From Acidithiobacillus_B sp049965315 (GTDB taxonomy: Bacteria > Pseudomonadota > Gammaproteobacteria > Acidithiobacillales > Acidithiobacillaceae), in assembly GCF_049965315.1 (NCBI RefSeq), contig NZ_JBMFWL010000013.1, forward strand, positions 1 to 47,163: a DNA stretch of 47,163 nucleotides, read 5' to 3'. Under the pieces are notes generated by a model. It saw only the letters and a list, made by a program, of their open reading frames with translations. It was not told the DNA's origin and ran no database searches. Made by a program: the position numbers and the translations under genes. Of this stretch, positions 17,317 to 27,526 are shown piece after piece (positions within the stretch are counted from its first letter, which is position 1; every line of letters begins with the position of its first letter).

Positions 17317-20300
17317 TTGAAGCCTGCGTTTTCCCCAGGGCCCGCGCCACAGCCCGGAGCTCCCCTATCCTTTAACCGGGTCTTTGCCGCCGCCGAGGGC
17401 TGGCTGGCCGCCGAGTTGGCGCAGGCCTGGCGACGCCCCCTCCTGATCCTCACGCCCAGCGCCCGTGAGTTGGATGAATGGCGGCGCGAGTGGCACTTTT
17501 TTGCCCCGGGCCGTCCGGCGCCGCTGGTCTTCCCCGACCGGGAGATCCTGCCCTATGATCGTCTGGCGCCGCCTGCCGACGCCACCGCGCAAAGACTGGC
17601 CACCCTTGCCGCCCTGCCCCAACTGGGCCAGGGGGTATGCATTGCCCCCCTGGCGGCGGCCCTTCAGCGCCTGCCCCCGCGGGCCTTCCTGGACCGCCAT
17701 GCCTTTGTCCTGGCCACCGGCGATATCCTGGAGCCGGAATCCTTCCGGCAGCGCCTCGTGGATGCGGGTTACCACACCGTCAGTGAGGTCTCCGAGCCCG
17801 GTGAACTGGCCTGGCGGGGGGGGATCATCGACCTGTTCCCCACCGGCAGTCCCCTCCCCTATCGGATCGAACTCTTCGACGCCGCCGTGGAAACCATCCG
17901 CCAGTTCGACCCGGAAACCCAGCTCACCCTGCAGCGGGTGGAACGCGTCGCCCTCCTGCCGGCCCGGGAGGTCCCCGTCGACGCCGCCGCCATCCAGGAT
18001 TTCCGTGGCCGCTTTCGGGCGCGCTTTGCCGGCGACCCGCAACGGGCGGAAATCTATCGCGCCGCGAGTCGCGGACAAGTCCCCGCCGGGGCCGAAAATT
18101 ATCTGCCGCTGTTCTTCGCCGAGACCAGCACCCTTCTCGACCACCTCCCTCCCGATACCATCCTCCTTCTGCCCCACGGCTTGACGGCCGCGGCCCAGGC
18201 CCTGCGCCAGGACTGGGAAGAACGCCACGAGGAACGCGCCTACGATCTGGCGCATCCCATCCTGCGCCCGGATGAACTGCTCCTGAGTCCTCAGGAGTGG
18301 GAAGACGCCCTGGCCAGCTTTGCCCTGGTGCATCTCCATAGCAACGGCTCCGGCCGTGACCTGCCTGCCGCCGCGCCGCCGGACTTGCGCGCCGGGCGGG
18401 AAGAACCCCTGGCGTCCCTGGATACCTTCCTGCGCCATTTGCCTGCCCAGGCACGAGCCCTGCTGGCAGCGGAATCACCCGGCCGCCAGGAGGCCCTGGC
18501 CGAGCGGCTGGGCCATGGGGGCTTGCTGCCGGAGCGGGTGGACTCCTGGCAAAGCTTCCTCCAGGGCGAGCAACGGCTCGCCATCACCGTCGCCCCGCTG
18601 GAACGGGGGCTGCTGCTCAAGGAGGGGAGCAACGTCAGTCTGGCCCTGATTTCCGAGGCCCAGATCTTCGGCGACCGGGTCTTTCAGCAACGGCGCAGCG
18701 AGACGACGCGGCACCGCAGCATCGAATCCCTGGTGCGCGACCTGGGCGATCTCCATGCCGGCGATTACGTCACCCACGAAGAATATGGCATCGGCCGCTT
18801 TCAGGGCATGGCCACCCCCTTCGCCGGCCAGGGGGATGTCAACGAATACGTGGTGCTGGAATACGCCGGCGGCGATCTCGTCTATGTTCCCGCCGACCAT
18901 CTCGACCGCATCGGCCGCTATGTGGGCAACGGCGCCAGCGACCCGGCCCTTTCCAAACTCGGCAGCCACCAATGGGACAAGGCCAAGGCCAAGGCCCGGC
19001 AAAAGGCCGTTGACGCCGCTGCGGAACTGCTGGACATCTACGCCCGTCGCGCCGCCCGTCAGGGGCGCCGCTTCCCTCCTCCCGACGATGCCTACTGGGA
19101 CTTCGTCTCCCGTTTCCCCTTCGAGGAAACCCTCGACCAGCAGGCCGCCATCGACGCCGTCATCGCCGACATGACCTCCCCCCATCCCATGGACCGGCTG
19201 GTCTGCGGGGATGTGGGTTTCGGCAAGACCGAAGTGGCCCTGCGCGCGGCCTTCATCGCTGTCCATGGCGGCGCCCAGGTCGCCTTGCTGGTGCCCACCA
19301 CGCTCCTCGCCCAGCAGCATTACGAGACCTTCCTGGATCGCTTCGCCGGATTGCCCCTGCGCATCGAGGTCCTGTCGCGCTTCCAGAACGGCCGTGAGCA
19401 AAAGGCCATCCTCGCCGCCGCGGCGAGCGGGGCCGTGCATATCCTCATTGGTACTCACCGCATCCTGCAGAAGGATGTCCGCTTCCACGATCTGGGCCTG
19501 CTGATCCTGGATGAAGAGCATCGCTTCGGCGTTCGCCAGAAGGAACAGATCAAGGCCCTGCGGGCCGAGGTGGACATCCTCACCCTCACCGCCACGCCCA
19601 TTCCCCGCACCCTGAACCTCTCCATGGCCGGCCTGCGGGATATGTCCATCATCAGCACCCCGCCCCAGCGCCGCCAGCCCGTCCGCACCTTTGTCCAGAC
19701 CTGGGACGACGCAGTCGTGGTGGAGGCCTGTCAGCGCGAACTGCTCCGGGGAGGTCAGGTCTACTTTCTTCACAACGAGGTACAGAGCATCGAGCGCCTC
19801 GCCGCCACCCTGCGCCGGCTCCTGCCCGAAGCCCGTCTGCGCGTCGCCCATGGACAAATGCCCGGAAGCGAGCTGGAAGCGGTGATGCTGGATTTTTATC
19901 ACCAGCGCTTTGACATCCTGCTCTGCACCACCATCATCGAATCGGGCATCGACAATCCCCACGCCAACACCATCCTCATCGACCGCGCCGACAAGTTCGG
20001 CCTCGCCCAACTCCACCAGTTGCGCGGCCGGGTGGGCCGTTCGCACCAGCGCGCCTACGCCTACCTCTTCACCCCTGAACCACGCGCCATGACCAGCGAT
20101 GCGCAGCGCCGCCTGGAGGCCATCCAGTCGCTGGAAGACCTGGGGGTCGGCTTTGCCCTGGCCAGCCACGACCTGGAGATCCGCGGTGCGGGCGAACTGC
20201 TGGGAGACCAGCAAAGCGGCCATATTGACGAAGTGGGTTTCACACTCTACATGGAGCTGCTGAACGATGCCGTGGCGGCCATCCGTGCCGGGCGCGACCC

Positions 20301-20769
20301 GCACAGCCTCAGTGAAAGGCGCGCCATCGGCCCGGAGATCCACCTCAACACCCCGACCCTCATACCCGCCGATTACCTCCCCGACATCCATCTGCGCCTG
20401 CAGTTTTACAAGCGGATCTCCGACACCGCCAGCGATGACGCCATCAGCGAGATCATGGTCGAAATGGTGGATCGCTTCGGTCCCTTGCCGGCGGCAGCGC
20501 GCACCCTGCTCTGCCAGTCCCGCCTCCGCCTGGCCGCCCAGCATCTGGGGGTGGAAAAGATCGACGCCGGCCCCGCTGGTGCGCGCTTGCAGTTCGGTGC
20601 CCAAACGCGCGTCTCTCCGGAAAAGATCATCACCCTGATCCAGCAACGCAGCCAGGAATACCGGCTCGAAGGCGAATCGCGCCTGCGCCTGCGCCGCGAC
20701 CTGCCCGATGGCGAGGCCCGCTGCCAAACCCTCATTCACCTCTTGGACGAACTGGGAGTACCGTCATGA
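17317..20769 (+). CDS. mfd: Transcription-repair coupling factor Mfd
   Basis: Removes stalled RNA polymerase and recruits UvrA. There is no ATG near the expected N-terminus. TTG 17317 gives 1150 residues (E. coli has 1148) and agrees with the candidate promoter. UvrB-like N-terminal domains (LVFPDREILPYDRLAPP; GELAWRGGIIDLFP) are followed by the CarD-like polymerase-binding domain (GDYVTHEEYGIGRFQGM). The RecG-like translocase has Walker A GDVGFGKTEVALRAAF, DEEHRFGVRQKE and LTATPIPRTL. The TRG region (QLRGRVGRS...AYAYL) and a C-terminal D7 domain complete it. It overlaps serB (ATGA). Confidence 0.95.
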   Translation: MKPAFSPGPAPQPGAPLSFNRVFAAAEGWLAAELAQAWRRPLLILTPSARELDEWRREWHFFAPGRPAPLVFPDREILPYDRLAPPADATAQRLATLAALPQLGQGVCIAPLAAALQRLPPRAFLDRHAFVLATGDILEPESFRQRLVDAGYHTVSEVSEPGELAWRGGIIDLFPTGSPLPYRIELFDAAVETIRQFDPETQLTLQRVERVALLPAREVPVDAAAIQDFRGRFRARFAGDPQRAEIYRAASRGQVPAGAENYLPLFFAETSTLLDHLPPDTILLLPHGLTAAAQALRQDWEERHEERAYDLAHPILRPDELLLSPQEWEDALASFALVHLHSNGSGRDLPAAAPPDLRAGREEPLASLDTFLRHLPAQARALLAAESPGRQEALAERLGHGGLLPERVDSWQSFLQGEQRLAITVAPLERGLLLKEGSNVSLALISEAQIFGDRVFQQRRSETTRHRSIESLVRDLGDLHAGDYVTHEEYGIGRFQGMATPFAGQGDVNEYVVLEYAGGDLVYVPADHLDRIGRYVGNGASDPALSKLGSHQWDKAKAKARQKAVDAAAELLDIYARRAARQGRRFPPPDDAYWDFVSRFPFEETLDQQAAIDAVIADMTSPHPMDRLVCGDVGFGKTEVALRAAFIAVHGGAQVALLVPTTLLAQQHYETFLDRFAGLPLRIEVLSRFQNGREQKAILAAAASGAVHILIGTHRILQKDVRFHDLGLLILDEEHRFGVRQKEQIKALRAEVDILTLTATPIPRTLNLSMAGLRDMSIISTPPQRRQPVRTFVQTWDDAVVVEACQRELLRGGQVYFLHNEVQSIERLAATLRRLLPEARLRVAHGQMPGSELEAVMLDFYHQRFDILLCTTIIESGIDNPHANTILIDRADKFGLAQLHQLRGRVGRSHQRAYAYLFTPEPRAMTSDAQRRLEAIQSLEDLGVGFALASHDLEIRGAGELLGDQQSGHIDEVGFTLYMELLNDAVAAIRAGRDPHSLSERRAIGPEIHLNTPTLIPADYLPDIHLRLQFYKRISDTASDDAISEIMVEMVDRFGPLPAAARTLLCQSRLRLAAQHLGVEKIDAGPAGARLQFGAQTRVSPEKIITLIQQRSQEYRLEGESRLRLRRDLPDGEARCQTLIHLLDELGVPS

Positions 20770-21881
20770 CCACCACCCGCATCGCCATCCTCAGTCCTAC
20801 GGAGCAGGGGCCCATGCCCTTGCCGGCAAGCGCCGGCCAACTGGTCACGCAATTGGAGTCCCACCAGGCCATCTGGGGGTGGTGGCTGCAAACCTGGGCG
20901 CTTCCCTTGCCCGAGGGCGAGATCATGCCCTTTCTCCAGGAGCTTTCCCGTCAGGCCGCCACCCAAAACCGCCAGGTCACCTGGGCCAGCAGCGCCCAGC
21001 CCGTGGCCCGGCGCCTGGTCCTGCAGGGGCAAAACGCCCCCGAAGCCCTGCGCCGGGCCTTGGCCGCCCTCCACCTGCAGGGCCTGATGCCCGGACGGGT
21101 GGAGGCGGCGCAGGGCGCGTTGCTCATCCTGACCCTGCACGGCCCCGAAAACCGCCTCTCCTTGCACAATCATCAACTTCAGGAGGCCCTGGAGGGTCTG
21201 GCCGTGGACGCCGCCCTCACTCCGATCTGGCCTGCGGGGCATTTTCGCCTCCTCCTCGCGGACATGGACTCCACCCTCATCGCCATCGAATGCATTGACG
21301 AACTGGCCGACCATCTCGGCCTCAAGCGCCAGGTGGCCGCCATCACCGAGCGCTCCATGGAAGGCGAGCTGGATTTCCGGACTTCCCTGCAGGAACGGGT
21401 GCGCCTGCTGGCCGGCACCCCCGTCAGCGCCCTGGACGACGTCATCGCCCACCGCCTGCAACTCAACCCCGGCGCTCGCGAGTTGGTGCAGGGCCTTCAT
21501 CACCACGGGATTGAAGTGGGGGTGGTATCGGGCGGATTCACCCATTTTACCCGCCATCTCCAGGACCTTCTGGGCCTGGACTACGCCTTCGGCAACACCT
21601 TGGAGATCAGCGGCGGCCAGCTTACCGGCAATGTCCTGGGAGAAATCATCGACGCGCCCGCCAAGGCGCAGATCCTGCAAGCCCTGGCCCAAGGCCTCGA
21701 CACCGATCCCAGCCACTGCATCGCCATGGGCGACGGCGCCAACGACCTTGCCATGATCCATCTCGCCGGCGCCGGCATCGCCTACCACGCCAAGCCGGTG
21801 GTCCGTTCCCAGGCGGACTTCCAGATCCGCCATGGCGGCCTGGATGCCGTTCTGGCCATCCTCAGCCTGACACCGGCCTGA
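20766..21881 (+). CDS. serB: Phosphoserine phosphatase SerB
   Basis: Last step of serine synthesis. Of 371 residues, the first 155 or so form an ACT-like regulatory region, and the rest is a HAD phosphatase. Nucleophile D166 and acid/base D168 are in LADMDST, followed by the substrate-specific ECIDELA and MEGELDFR segments, GVVSGGFTHF and AMGDGANDLAMI. The start overlaps the mfd stop. No convincing terminator is visible between it and the next promoter (21882-21929). Confidence 0.95.
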   Translation: MTTTRIAILSPTEQGPMPLPASAGQLVTQLESHQAIWGWWLQTWALPLPEGEIMPFLQELSRQAATQNRQVTWASSAQPVARRLVLQGQNAPEALRRALAALHLQGLMPGRVEAAQGALLILTLHGPENRLSLHNHQLQEALEGLAVDAALTPIWPAGHFRLLLADMDSTLIAIECIDELADHLGLKRQVAAITERSMEGELDFRTSLQERVRLLAGTPVSALDDVIAHRLQLNPGARELVQGLHHHGIEVGVVSGGFTHFTRHLQDLLGLDYAFGNTLEISGGQLTGNVLGEIIDAPAKAQILQALAQGLDTDPSHCIAMGDGANDLAMIHLAGAGIAYHAKPVVRSQADFQIRHGGLDAVLAILSLTPA

Positions 21882-21929
21882 GAGGTAGCAGTCGCCGGAC
21901 GGACGGATCCCGTGAGCAGATATTTAGAC

Positions 21930-21958
21930 TTGATTTATATTTTTAGTTGGTCTAATAT
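21930..21958 (+). promoter_or_regulatory. sigma70 promoter of the peroxiredoxin-gor unit
   Basis: TTGATT (21930-21935), a 17-bp AT-rich spacer and TAATAT (21953-21958) lie in the most AT-rich stretch of the region. An inverted repeat TTAGAC (21924-21929) / GTCTAA (21950-21955) brackets the spacer, a likely site for a regulator. The start would be near 21965, leaving a leader of about 98 nt before ATG 22063. Confidence 0.72.
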
Positions 21959-22062
21959 CCTCTTCAGCCCGTCGGGATATCCATCAAACCGTCGGCCGGG
22001 CCCGAGCCCGGGACTGGCAAGCAGTCGCAGCTCAATCCGTCACTACTGCGCAAGGAGTCTTT

Positions 22063-22806
<744 letters not shown>

Positions 22807-22832
22807 GGCCCCGGCATCCGCCTAGCAGCGCT

Positions 22833-22864
22833 CACCGAATCCCCGGAAAACCGGGGGTCCGGTG
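22833..22864 (+). terminator. Intercistronic hairpin / partial terminator
   Basis: An inner stem CCCCGG-AAAA-CCGGGG and an outer stem CACCG/CGGTG are followed by GCCTTTTCC. The U-tract is short, so this may only trim the amount of gor message relative to the peroxiredoxin. Confidence 0.5.
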
Positions 22865-22885
22865 GCCTTTTCCGAGGAGAAAAGC

Positions 22886-24235
22886 ATGTCCAGACATTAC
22901 GACCTCATCGCCATCGGCGGCGGCAGCGGCGGCATCGCCACTGCCAACCGGGCTGCCCGTTACGGGGCCAAGTGCGCCGTCATCGAGGCGGGCCCCCTGG
23001 GCGGCACCTGCGTCAATGTCGGTTGCGTACCCAAAAAGATCTTCTGGAACGCCGCCGCCATTCAGCACAGCGGGGAAATGGCCCCGGAATACGGCTTCAG
23101 CCCCCTCCATGGCGCATTCCAGTGGCCAGCGCTGAAAGCCGTCCGCGACGCCTATATCCAGCGTCTCAACGAGCGCTACGGCATAGGGCTCATGGATAAC
23201 GGAGTCGAACTCCTCCACGGTCACGGACAATTTGTCGACGCCCGGCACATCACCGTCCATGGCGAGACCTACAGCGCCGATCATATCGTCATCGCCACCG
23301 GCAGCCGCCCCATCGTGCCCGCCGTTCCCGGTGCGGAATTGGGCATCACCTCCGACGGATTTTTTGCCTTGGAGCAGCAACCGAAATGCGTAGCCGTAGT
23401 GGGAGCCGGCTATATTGCCGTGGAACTCGCCGGGGTGCTCAAAGGCCTGGGCAGCGAAGTCTCCCTGCTCATGCGCCGCAGCCATTTTCTCGACAGCTTC
23501 GACCCCATGCTCCGCGAAGCGCTCATGGACGCCATGCTCCGCTCGGGCGTCAACATGCTCACCCGCCGCCAGGTCACCGCAGCCCGGAAAGATGCCCAGG
23601 GCCTGACCCTGGTCTTTAGCGACGGCGAGGCCCTCAGCGGCCTGGACAGCATCATCTGGGCCATCGGCCGCGAACCCAACAGCGGCGGGCTGGATTTGGC
23701 CAAAGCGGGCGTGCTTACGGATGGCGCCGCATACATCCCCACCGACGCTTACCAGAACACCAATGTCCCGGGTATCTATGCCATCGGCGACGTCACCCCG
23801 CGGCCGGCCCTCACCCCTGTTGCCATCGCCGCCGGCCGCCGCCTGGCCGACCGCCTCTTCGGCGGGATGAACGACCGCCACCTCGACTATGGCCTGATCC
23901 CCACCGTGGTATTCAGCCACCCCCCCATCGGCACCATCGGTCTGACCGAGGACCAGGCCCGGGAGCGCCATGGTGACGATGGCGTCAAGATCTACCGCAC
24001 CCAGTTCACGCCCATGCTCCACGCCTTTTCCGCCGACCCGGGAAAAACCGCCATGAAACTGGTCACCGTGGGGCGGGAGGAAAAAATTGTCGGACTGCAC
24101 GTCATTGGCGAGGGCGCCGACGAAATGCTCCAGGGCTTCGCCGTCGCCCTGCGCATGGGGGCCACCAAGCAGGACTTCGACGACACCATCGCCATCCACC
24201 CCACCAGCGCCGAAGAACTGGTGACCATGCGCTGA
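22886..24235 (+). CDS. gor: Glutathione-disulfide reductase
   Basis: FAD/NADPH enzyme regenerating GSH. ATG 22886 is chosen over an in-frame GTG 22862 because GAGGAG lies 7 nt upstream. It has 449 residues (E. coli 450). The FAD motif GGGSGGIATANRAA and the redox pair C42-V-N-V-G-C47 are N-terminal. The NADPH motif GAGYIAVELAG and C-terminal H438-P-T-S-A-E-E443 base pair complete the set. It functions with the upstream hybrid peroxiredoxin. Confidence 0.95.
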   Translation: MSRHYDLIAIGGGSGGIATANRAARYGAKCAVIEAGPLGGTCVNVGCVPKKIFWNAAAIQHSGEMAPEYGFSPLHGAFQWPALKAVRDAYIQRLNERYGIGLMDNGVELLHGHGQFVDARHITVHGETYSADHIVIATGSRPIVPAVPGAELGITSDGFFALEQQPKCVAVVGAGYIAVELAGVLKGLGSEVSLLMRRSHFLDSFDPMLREALMDAMLRSGVNMLTRRQVTAARKDAQGLTLVFSDGEALSGLDSIIWAIGREPNSGGLDLAKAGVLTDGAAYIPTDAYQNTNVPGIYAIGDVTPRPALTPVAIAAGRRLADRLFGGMNDRHLDYGLIPTVVFSHPPIGTIGLTEDQARERHGDDGVKIYRTQFTPMLHAFSADPGKTAMKLVTVGREEKIVGLHVIGEGADEMLQGFAVALRMGATKQDFDDTIAIHPTSAEELVTMR

Positions 24236-24256
24236 GGGCGGCGCCGCAAGCAACCC

Positions 24257-24286
24257 GGAGCGGCCATGGGCCGCTCCTCCTATTTT
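24257..24286 (+). terminator. Rho-independent terminator of gor
   Basis: GGAGCGGCC-ATG-GGCCGCTCC is a perfect 9-bp GC-rich stem followed by TCCTATTTT. The minus-strand direction has no U-tract. Confidence 0.82.
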
Positions 24287-24339
24287 GGGCGTAGACAGCG
24301 GGATCGTTGTTTTACGTTGACACGGCCGTTGGCAACCCC

Positions 24340-25092
24340 CTACCCCTGATCTGCGGCCGCCCGTCCCTGCTCGGCCAGAAAGGCCACGCCCTCCAGCACC
24401 TGGAAAAGGTCGCGCGCATAGTAGTCCGGGGCGGTATCGTTGTAGCTCTTCGCCCCCTGGTTGGAATCCACAAAAATGGTCTTCATGCCGGCCCGCTGCG
24501 CGCCGTAAATATCCCGATACATGTCATTGCCCACATAAATGGCCTCATGGGGCCGGACGTCCAGCTTCTCCAGTGCCCATTCGAAGAGCCGGGGATCGGG
24601 TTTACGAAAACCATAGTCCCCGGAAATCACCCGCACGGAAAAATACTTTTTGATTTTCATGGTCTTCATTTCGGGCAACGCGAAACAGGGCTGCGCATCG
24701 GAAATGATCCCCAAGCGGTAGGTTTGCTGCAATTCCCTGAGGGTCCTTTTTACCCCGTCATAACGCTGCAATCTGGTACGGGAAATGGCGCGGTACAGTT
24801 GCGCAAGGGCCTGCGCCAGCTCGGCCCGGTGCTTGGCCGGCTTGCTGTTTTCCTGCGCCAGCAGCACCGCCCAGATCGCGGCCACATCTATCTCCGGATA
24901 TTTCTCCGGTGAATCTCGTTTCATCTCCTTCATGATCGCATAATAGCGATCACGCAGTTCGCCACGATTCAGCGTAACGCCATGAAAGGTCAGGTAATGG
25001 GCAATGGCGCGATAGATCTCCTCCATATCCTCATTGGTTTCGATATTGATCAGCGTACCATAGAGATCGAAATAGACTGCTTCTATAGCCAT
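24340..25092 (-). CDS. HAD-superfamily hydrolase (DxYGTL type)
   Basis: The 250-residue class IA HAD protein starts at ATG 25092, behind GGAGG at 7 nt. Motif I is FD9LY11GTL, motif II IISDAQ, motif III FRKPDP and motif IV YVGNDMYRDIYGA. The nucleophile Asp9 is present, but the second Asp typical of phosphatases is Tyr11, as in haloacid dehalogenases and several uncharacterised HADs. Phosphatase activity should therefore not be assumed. A helical cap (about 17-95) lies between motifs I and II. The start is 4 nt after the kinase-like gene, with its ribosome site inside that gene's end, so the pair is tightly coupled. Confidence 0.85.
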   Translation of the reverse strand: MAIEAVYFDLYGTLINIETNEDMEEIYRAIAHYLTFHGVTLNRGELRDRYYAIMKEMKRDSPEKYPEIDVAAIWAVLLAQENSKPAKHRAELAQALAQLYRAISRTRLQRYDGVKRTLRELQQTYRLGIISDAQPCFALPEMKTMKIKKYFSVRVISGDYGFRKPDPRLFEWALEKLDVRPHEAIYVGNDMYRDIYGAQRAGMKTIFVDSNQGAKSYNDTAPDYYARDLFQVLEGVAFLAEQGRAAADQG

Positions 25093-25096
25093 GATG

Positions 25097-26098
25097 CTAC
25101 CTCCGCAGGGTTTTATGGGCCTCATGCACCAGCGCCTGGCTATAGTGCCAATCCAGCCAGGAATTGCGCGCAATCCGGAGCAGGGTCAACCCCATATAAA
25201 AAGGGATGCGCTGAGTGATGGCGGCAAAGGCCGCGTGACGATCCGGGAAATGACAGGCGTATTCCCAGAGAAAATGACCGATAAAGGGCTCCGCCAGATC
25301 CTTCCGGTGGGTGTGCCGCAGAAAAAAATGCTGCAATTCTCCGGCGACCATGCCCAGATCATAAGCCCGATCGGCAGGATGCATGCGCTCCAGGTCGATG
25401 GCGGTGACCGCCAGCCCGGCGCCGAACAGGAAATTCGACGGCGTGGCATCGCCATGCACCATCACTGCACAGTCGGACCACATCGCCCCCTCCTGCCGCC
25501 AGCCCTCATAATCATGATGAAAGGTCCGGGCCTGCGCCGCGCTGATGCGGCTGCGACGCAGCAAGCGGGCGATGATCTTGGCAAAATAAGCCTCATGCCC
25601 GGCAAAGTTCACCCGTTCCCGCCGCGCCGTCAAATTGTGCATTTTCGCCAAAAAATAGGCCAGCGCCGTGAGCTTGGCGAAGAGCATGTCCGGCTGATGG
25701 TCACGGATGCTCTGTTCGATCACCGCGGAAAGGGAGCGGCCCGGAGAAAAAGTCTCCACCAGGATATTGTTGATGCCCTGATTGCAGCCCAATGCCCTGG
25801 GTACCGCATGAGGGCTGCCGGTAAAACCGATGGACCGGATATATTCGAGATGATGAAACTCGTTTTCGGCACGCGGCCACAATAGCGCCGGATCCTTCCC
25901 CTGTTGGCTGTAAAATTTGCCAATCACCCGCTGATGCGTTTTCGCCTCCTCATAGAGATAGACCTCGTTGGAGGCGGGGAACTGGAATACGCGAAATTCG
26001 GCATGGCCATGGATATGGGTGATTTGCGGAAAAATGGAGCCCTGCAGGTAGGCATGCAAGGGATCACTGGTGCTGAGCCGTCCCAGGTACCTCATCAC
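25097..26098 (-). CDS. Aminoglycoside-phosphotransferase/choline-kinase-fold protein
   Basis: The 333-residue protein has the APH catalytic loop H215-G-D217-A-T-P-S-N222 and the metal site A-I-D235-L-E. Family members phosphorylate small hydroxylated molecules such as methylthioribose, choline, homoserine or sugars, and sometimes antibiotics. Substrate is unknown. It sits 58 nt after the methylthiopurine phosphorylase gene and 4 nt before a HAD gene. The start is GTG 26098 or ATG 26095; no good ribosome site is seen at either. Confidence 0.82.
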   Translation of the reverse strand: MMRYLGRLSTSDPLHAYLQGSIFPQITHIHGHAEFRVFQFPASNEVYLYEEAKTHQRVIGKFYSQQGKDPALLWPRAENEFHHLEYIRSIGFTGSPHAVPRALGCNQGINNILVETFSPGRSLSAVIEQSIRDHQPDMLFAKLTALAYFLAKMHNLTARRERVNFAGHEAYFAKIIARLLRRSRISAAQARTFHHDYEGWRQEGAMWSDCAVMVHGDATPSNFLFGAGLAVTAIDLERMHPADRAYDLGMVAGELQHFFLRHTHRKDLAEPFIGHFLWEYACHFPDRHAAFAAITQRIPFYMGLTLLRIARNSWLDWHYSQALVHEAHKTLRR

Positions 26099-26156
26099 CC
26101 GGACCGCCCATCAAGCGCATGGGGATCAGGGACGGTGGACGGAGACCGCCGCGCCG

Positions 26157-26975
26157 TCAGGATTGGTGCCGGCCGTGGAAGGCCTTGATGGCCTCCGGTC
26201 CCACGGAGGTGGCGCAGTTGCAGACGGGGCAATCGGCCACCAGGGGCACCGTGGCCTCCAGCACATGGCGCACCCGCCCCATGCCGTCATGCATGACCGC
26301 CTCGATGGCCTCCAGGGTGATGGGCGCCGCCGACTTGCCCGCGGCGGGATTCACCACCAGGGCCAGGGGGGCGTAGCACAAGCCGATTTCCCGCGCCAGC
26401 ACCGCCTCGGGGGCGCCGGTCATCCCCACGATGTCTCCCCCGTCGCCCTCGATGCGGCGGATCTCCGCGGCGGTCTCCAGGCGCGGCCCCTGGGTAGCGG
26501 CATAGGTGCCGCCATCCACGGCCAGCTCACCCGCCGCCGCCACCCCCGCCAGAAGACGGCCGCGGAGATGGGCGCAGTAGGGTTCGGAAAAGTCGATATG
26601 GACCACCATGCTTTCGCCGCCCTCGAAATAGGTGCCGGGACGGCCATGGGTGTAATCGATGAGTTGGTCGGGAATGCACAGGGCCCCCGTCGCCATCCGC
26701 GGAGTAATCCCCCCCACCGCCGCCACGGCGATCACATGGGTTACCCCCACATGGTGCAGCGCCCAGATATTGGCCCGATAATTGACCCGGTGGGGGGGGA
26801 TGGTATGGCCGTACCCATGGCGGGCGATAAAAACCACGTCCTGCCCCCCCATCCGCCCGAAAGTCAGGGGCCCGGACGCTTCGCCAAAGGGCGTCCGCAC
26901 CACGCGCCGGTCCAGCACCTGCAGATTTTTCAGCCGGGTCAGGCCGCTACCGCCGATAATGCCGACACTACCCAT
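26157..26975 (-). CDS. S-methyl-5'-thioinosine phosphorylase (MTAP/PNP family)
   Basis: The 272-residue protein has the MTAP-type N-terminus GIIGGSGL, RHGYGH, PHRVNYRANIWAL and YAATQGPRLETAAEI. Where adenosine-specific MTAPs have TDYD, this one has VVN209PAAG; an Asn there favours 6-oxopurines, as in the Pseudomonas methylthioinosine phosphorylase. It would split methylthioinosine into hypoxanthine and methylthioribose-1-phosphate. The neighbouring hpt product would then salvage the hypoxanthine. The start overlaps the hpt stop by one base (TGATG). A conserved C-terminal CPVCNC motif is also present. Confidence 0.88.
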   Translation of the reverse strand: MGSVGIIGGSGLTRLKNLQVLDRRVVRTPFGEASGPLTFGRMGGQDVVFIARHGYGHTIPPHRVNYRANIWALHHVGVTHVIAVAAVGGITPRMATGALCIPDQLIDYTHGRPGTYFEGGESMVVHIDFSEPYCAHLRGRLLAGVAAAGELAVDGGTYAATQGPRLETAAEIRRIEGDGGDIVGMTGAPEAVLAREIGLCYAPLALVVNPAAGKSAAPITLEAIEAVMHDGMGRVRHVLEATVPLVADCPVCNCATSVGPEAIKAFHGRHQS

Positions 26976-27523
26976 CAGACGTCCTCCGGCAGCGCAAATA
27001 TCCCCGGGGCGTTACGGCCCAGGCCACGGGCATCCAGGCCGTAGCCGAAAACGAAACGATCCGGCACATCCAGGGCCACATAATCCACCTGCACATCGAC
27101 ACTGCGTGGCCGCTGCTTGCGCACCATGACCGCGGTATGCACCGCCGCCGCGCCCTCGTGCCGGCAATATTCCTGCAGGGCCTTGAGGGTCACCCCTTCA
27201 TCGAGGATGTCATCCAGCAAAAGCACCACCGCCCCCTGCATGTTCTCCCGGGGATGCAGGCGCCATTGCAGCGCCCCTCCGGCGATCTCCGCGCCGTAGC
27301 GGCTGACCTGCACCGAGTCCAGCAGGAGGGGGAAATGCAGGTGCGGCAAAATCTGCCCCGTCACCACCATCGCCCCATTGAGCACGGACAGGACCAGTAC
27401 CGGACGATGGGGAGTCAGGGGTTCCAGATCCCTGTTTATGGCAACGGCCATCCCCTGGATGGCCGCCTCCACTTCCTCCACGCCAAACAACCGCTCAGCG
27501 GGCCCCAGATGGGTGGGAGTCAT
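26975..27523 (-). CDS. hpt: Hypoxanthine-guanine phosphoribosyltransferase
   Basis: The 182-residue purine-salvage enzyme makes IMP or GMP from PRPP. It has the PRPP loop VVLLLD104D105ILDEGVTL, VLNGAMV near residue 50 and a C-terminal VFGYGLDARGLGRN. The start follows the dsrE stop by 3 nt and has no Shine-Dalgarno sequence of its own, so translation is probably coupled. It is paired with the methylthioinosine phosphorylase. Confidence 0.93.
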   Translation of the reverse strand: MTPTHLGPAERLFGVEEVEAAIQGMAVAINRDLEPLTPHRPVLVLSVLNGAMVVTGQILPHLHFPLLLDSVQVSRYGAEIAGGALQWRLHPRENMQGAVVLLLDDILDEGVTLKALQEYCRHEGAAAVHTAVMVRKQRPRSVDVQVDYVALDVPDRFVFGYGLDARGLGRNAPGIFALPEDV

Positions 27524-27526
27524 GAC

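Noticed and set aside
25097..26098. Aminoglycoside resistance gene
   Set aside because: Only the general APH/choline-kinase fold is visible; the context is metabolic and there is no sign of mobility.
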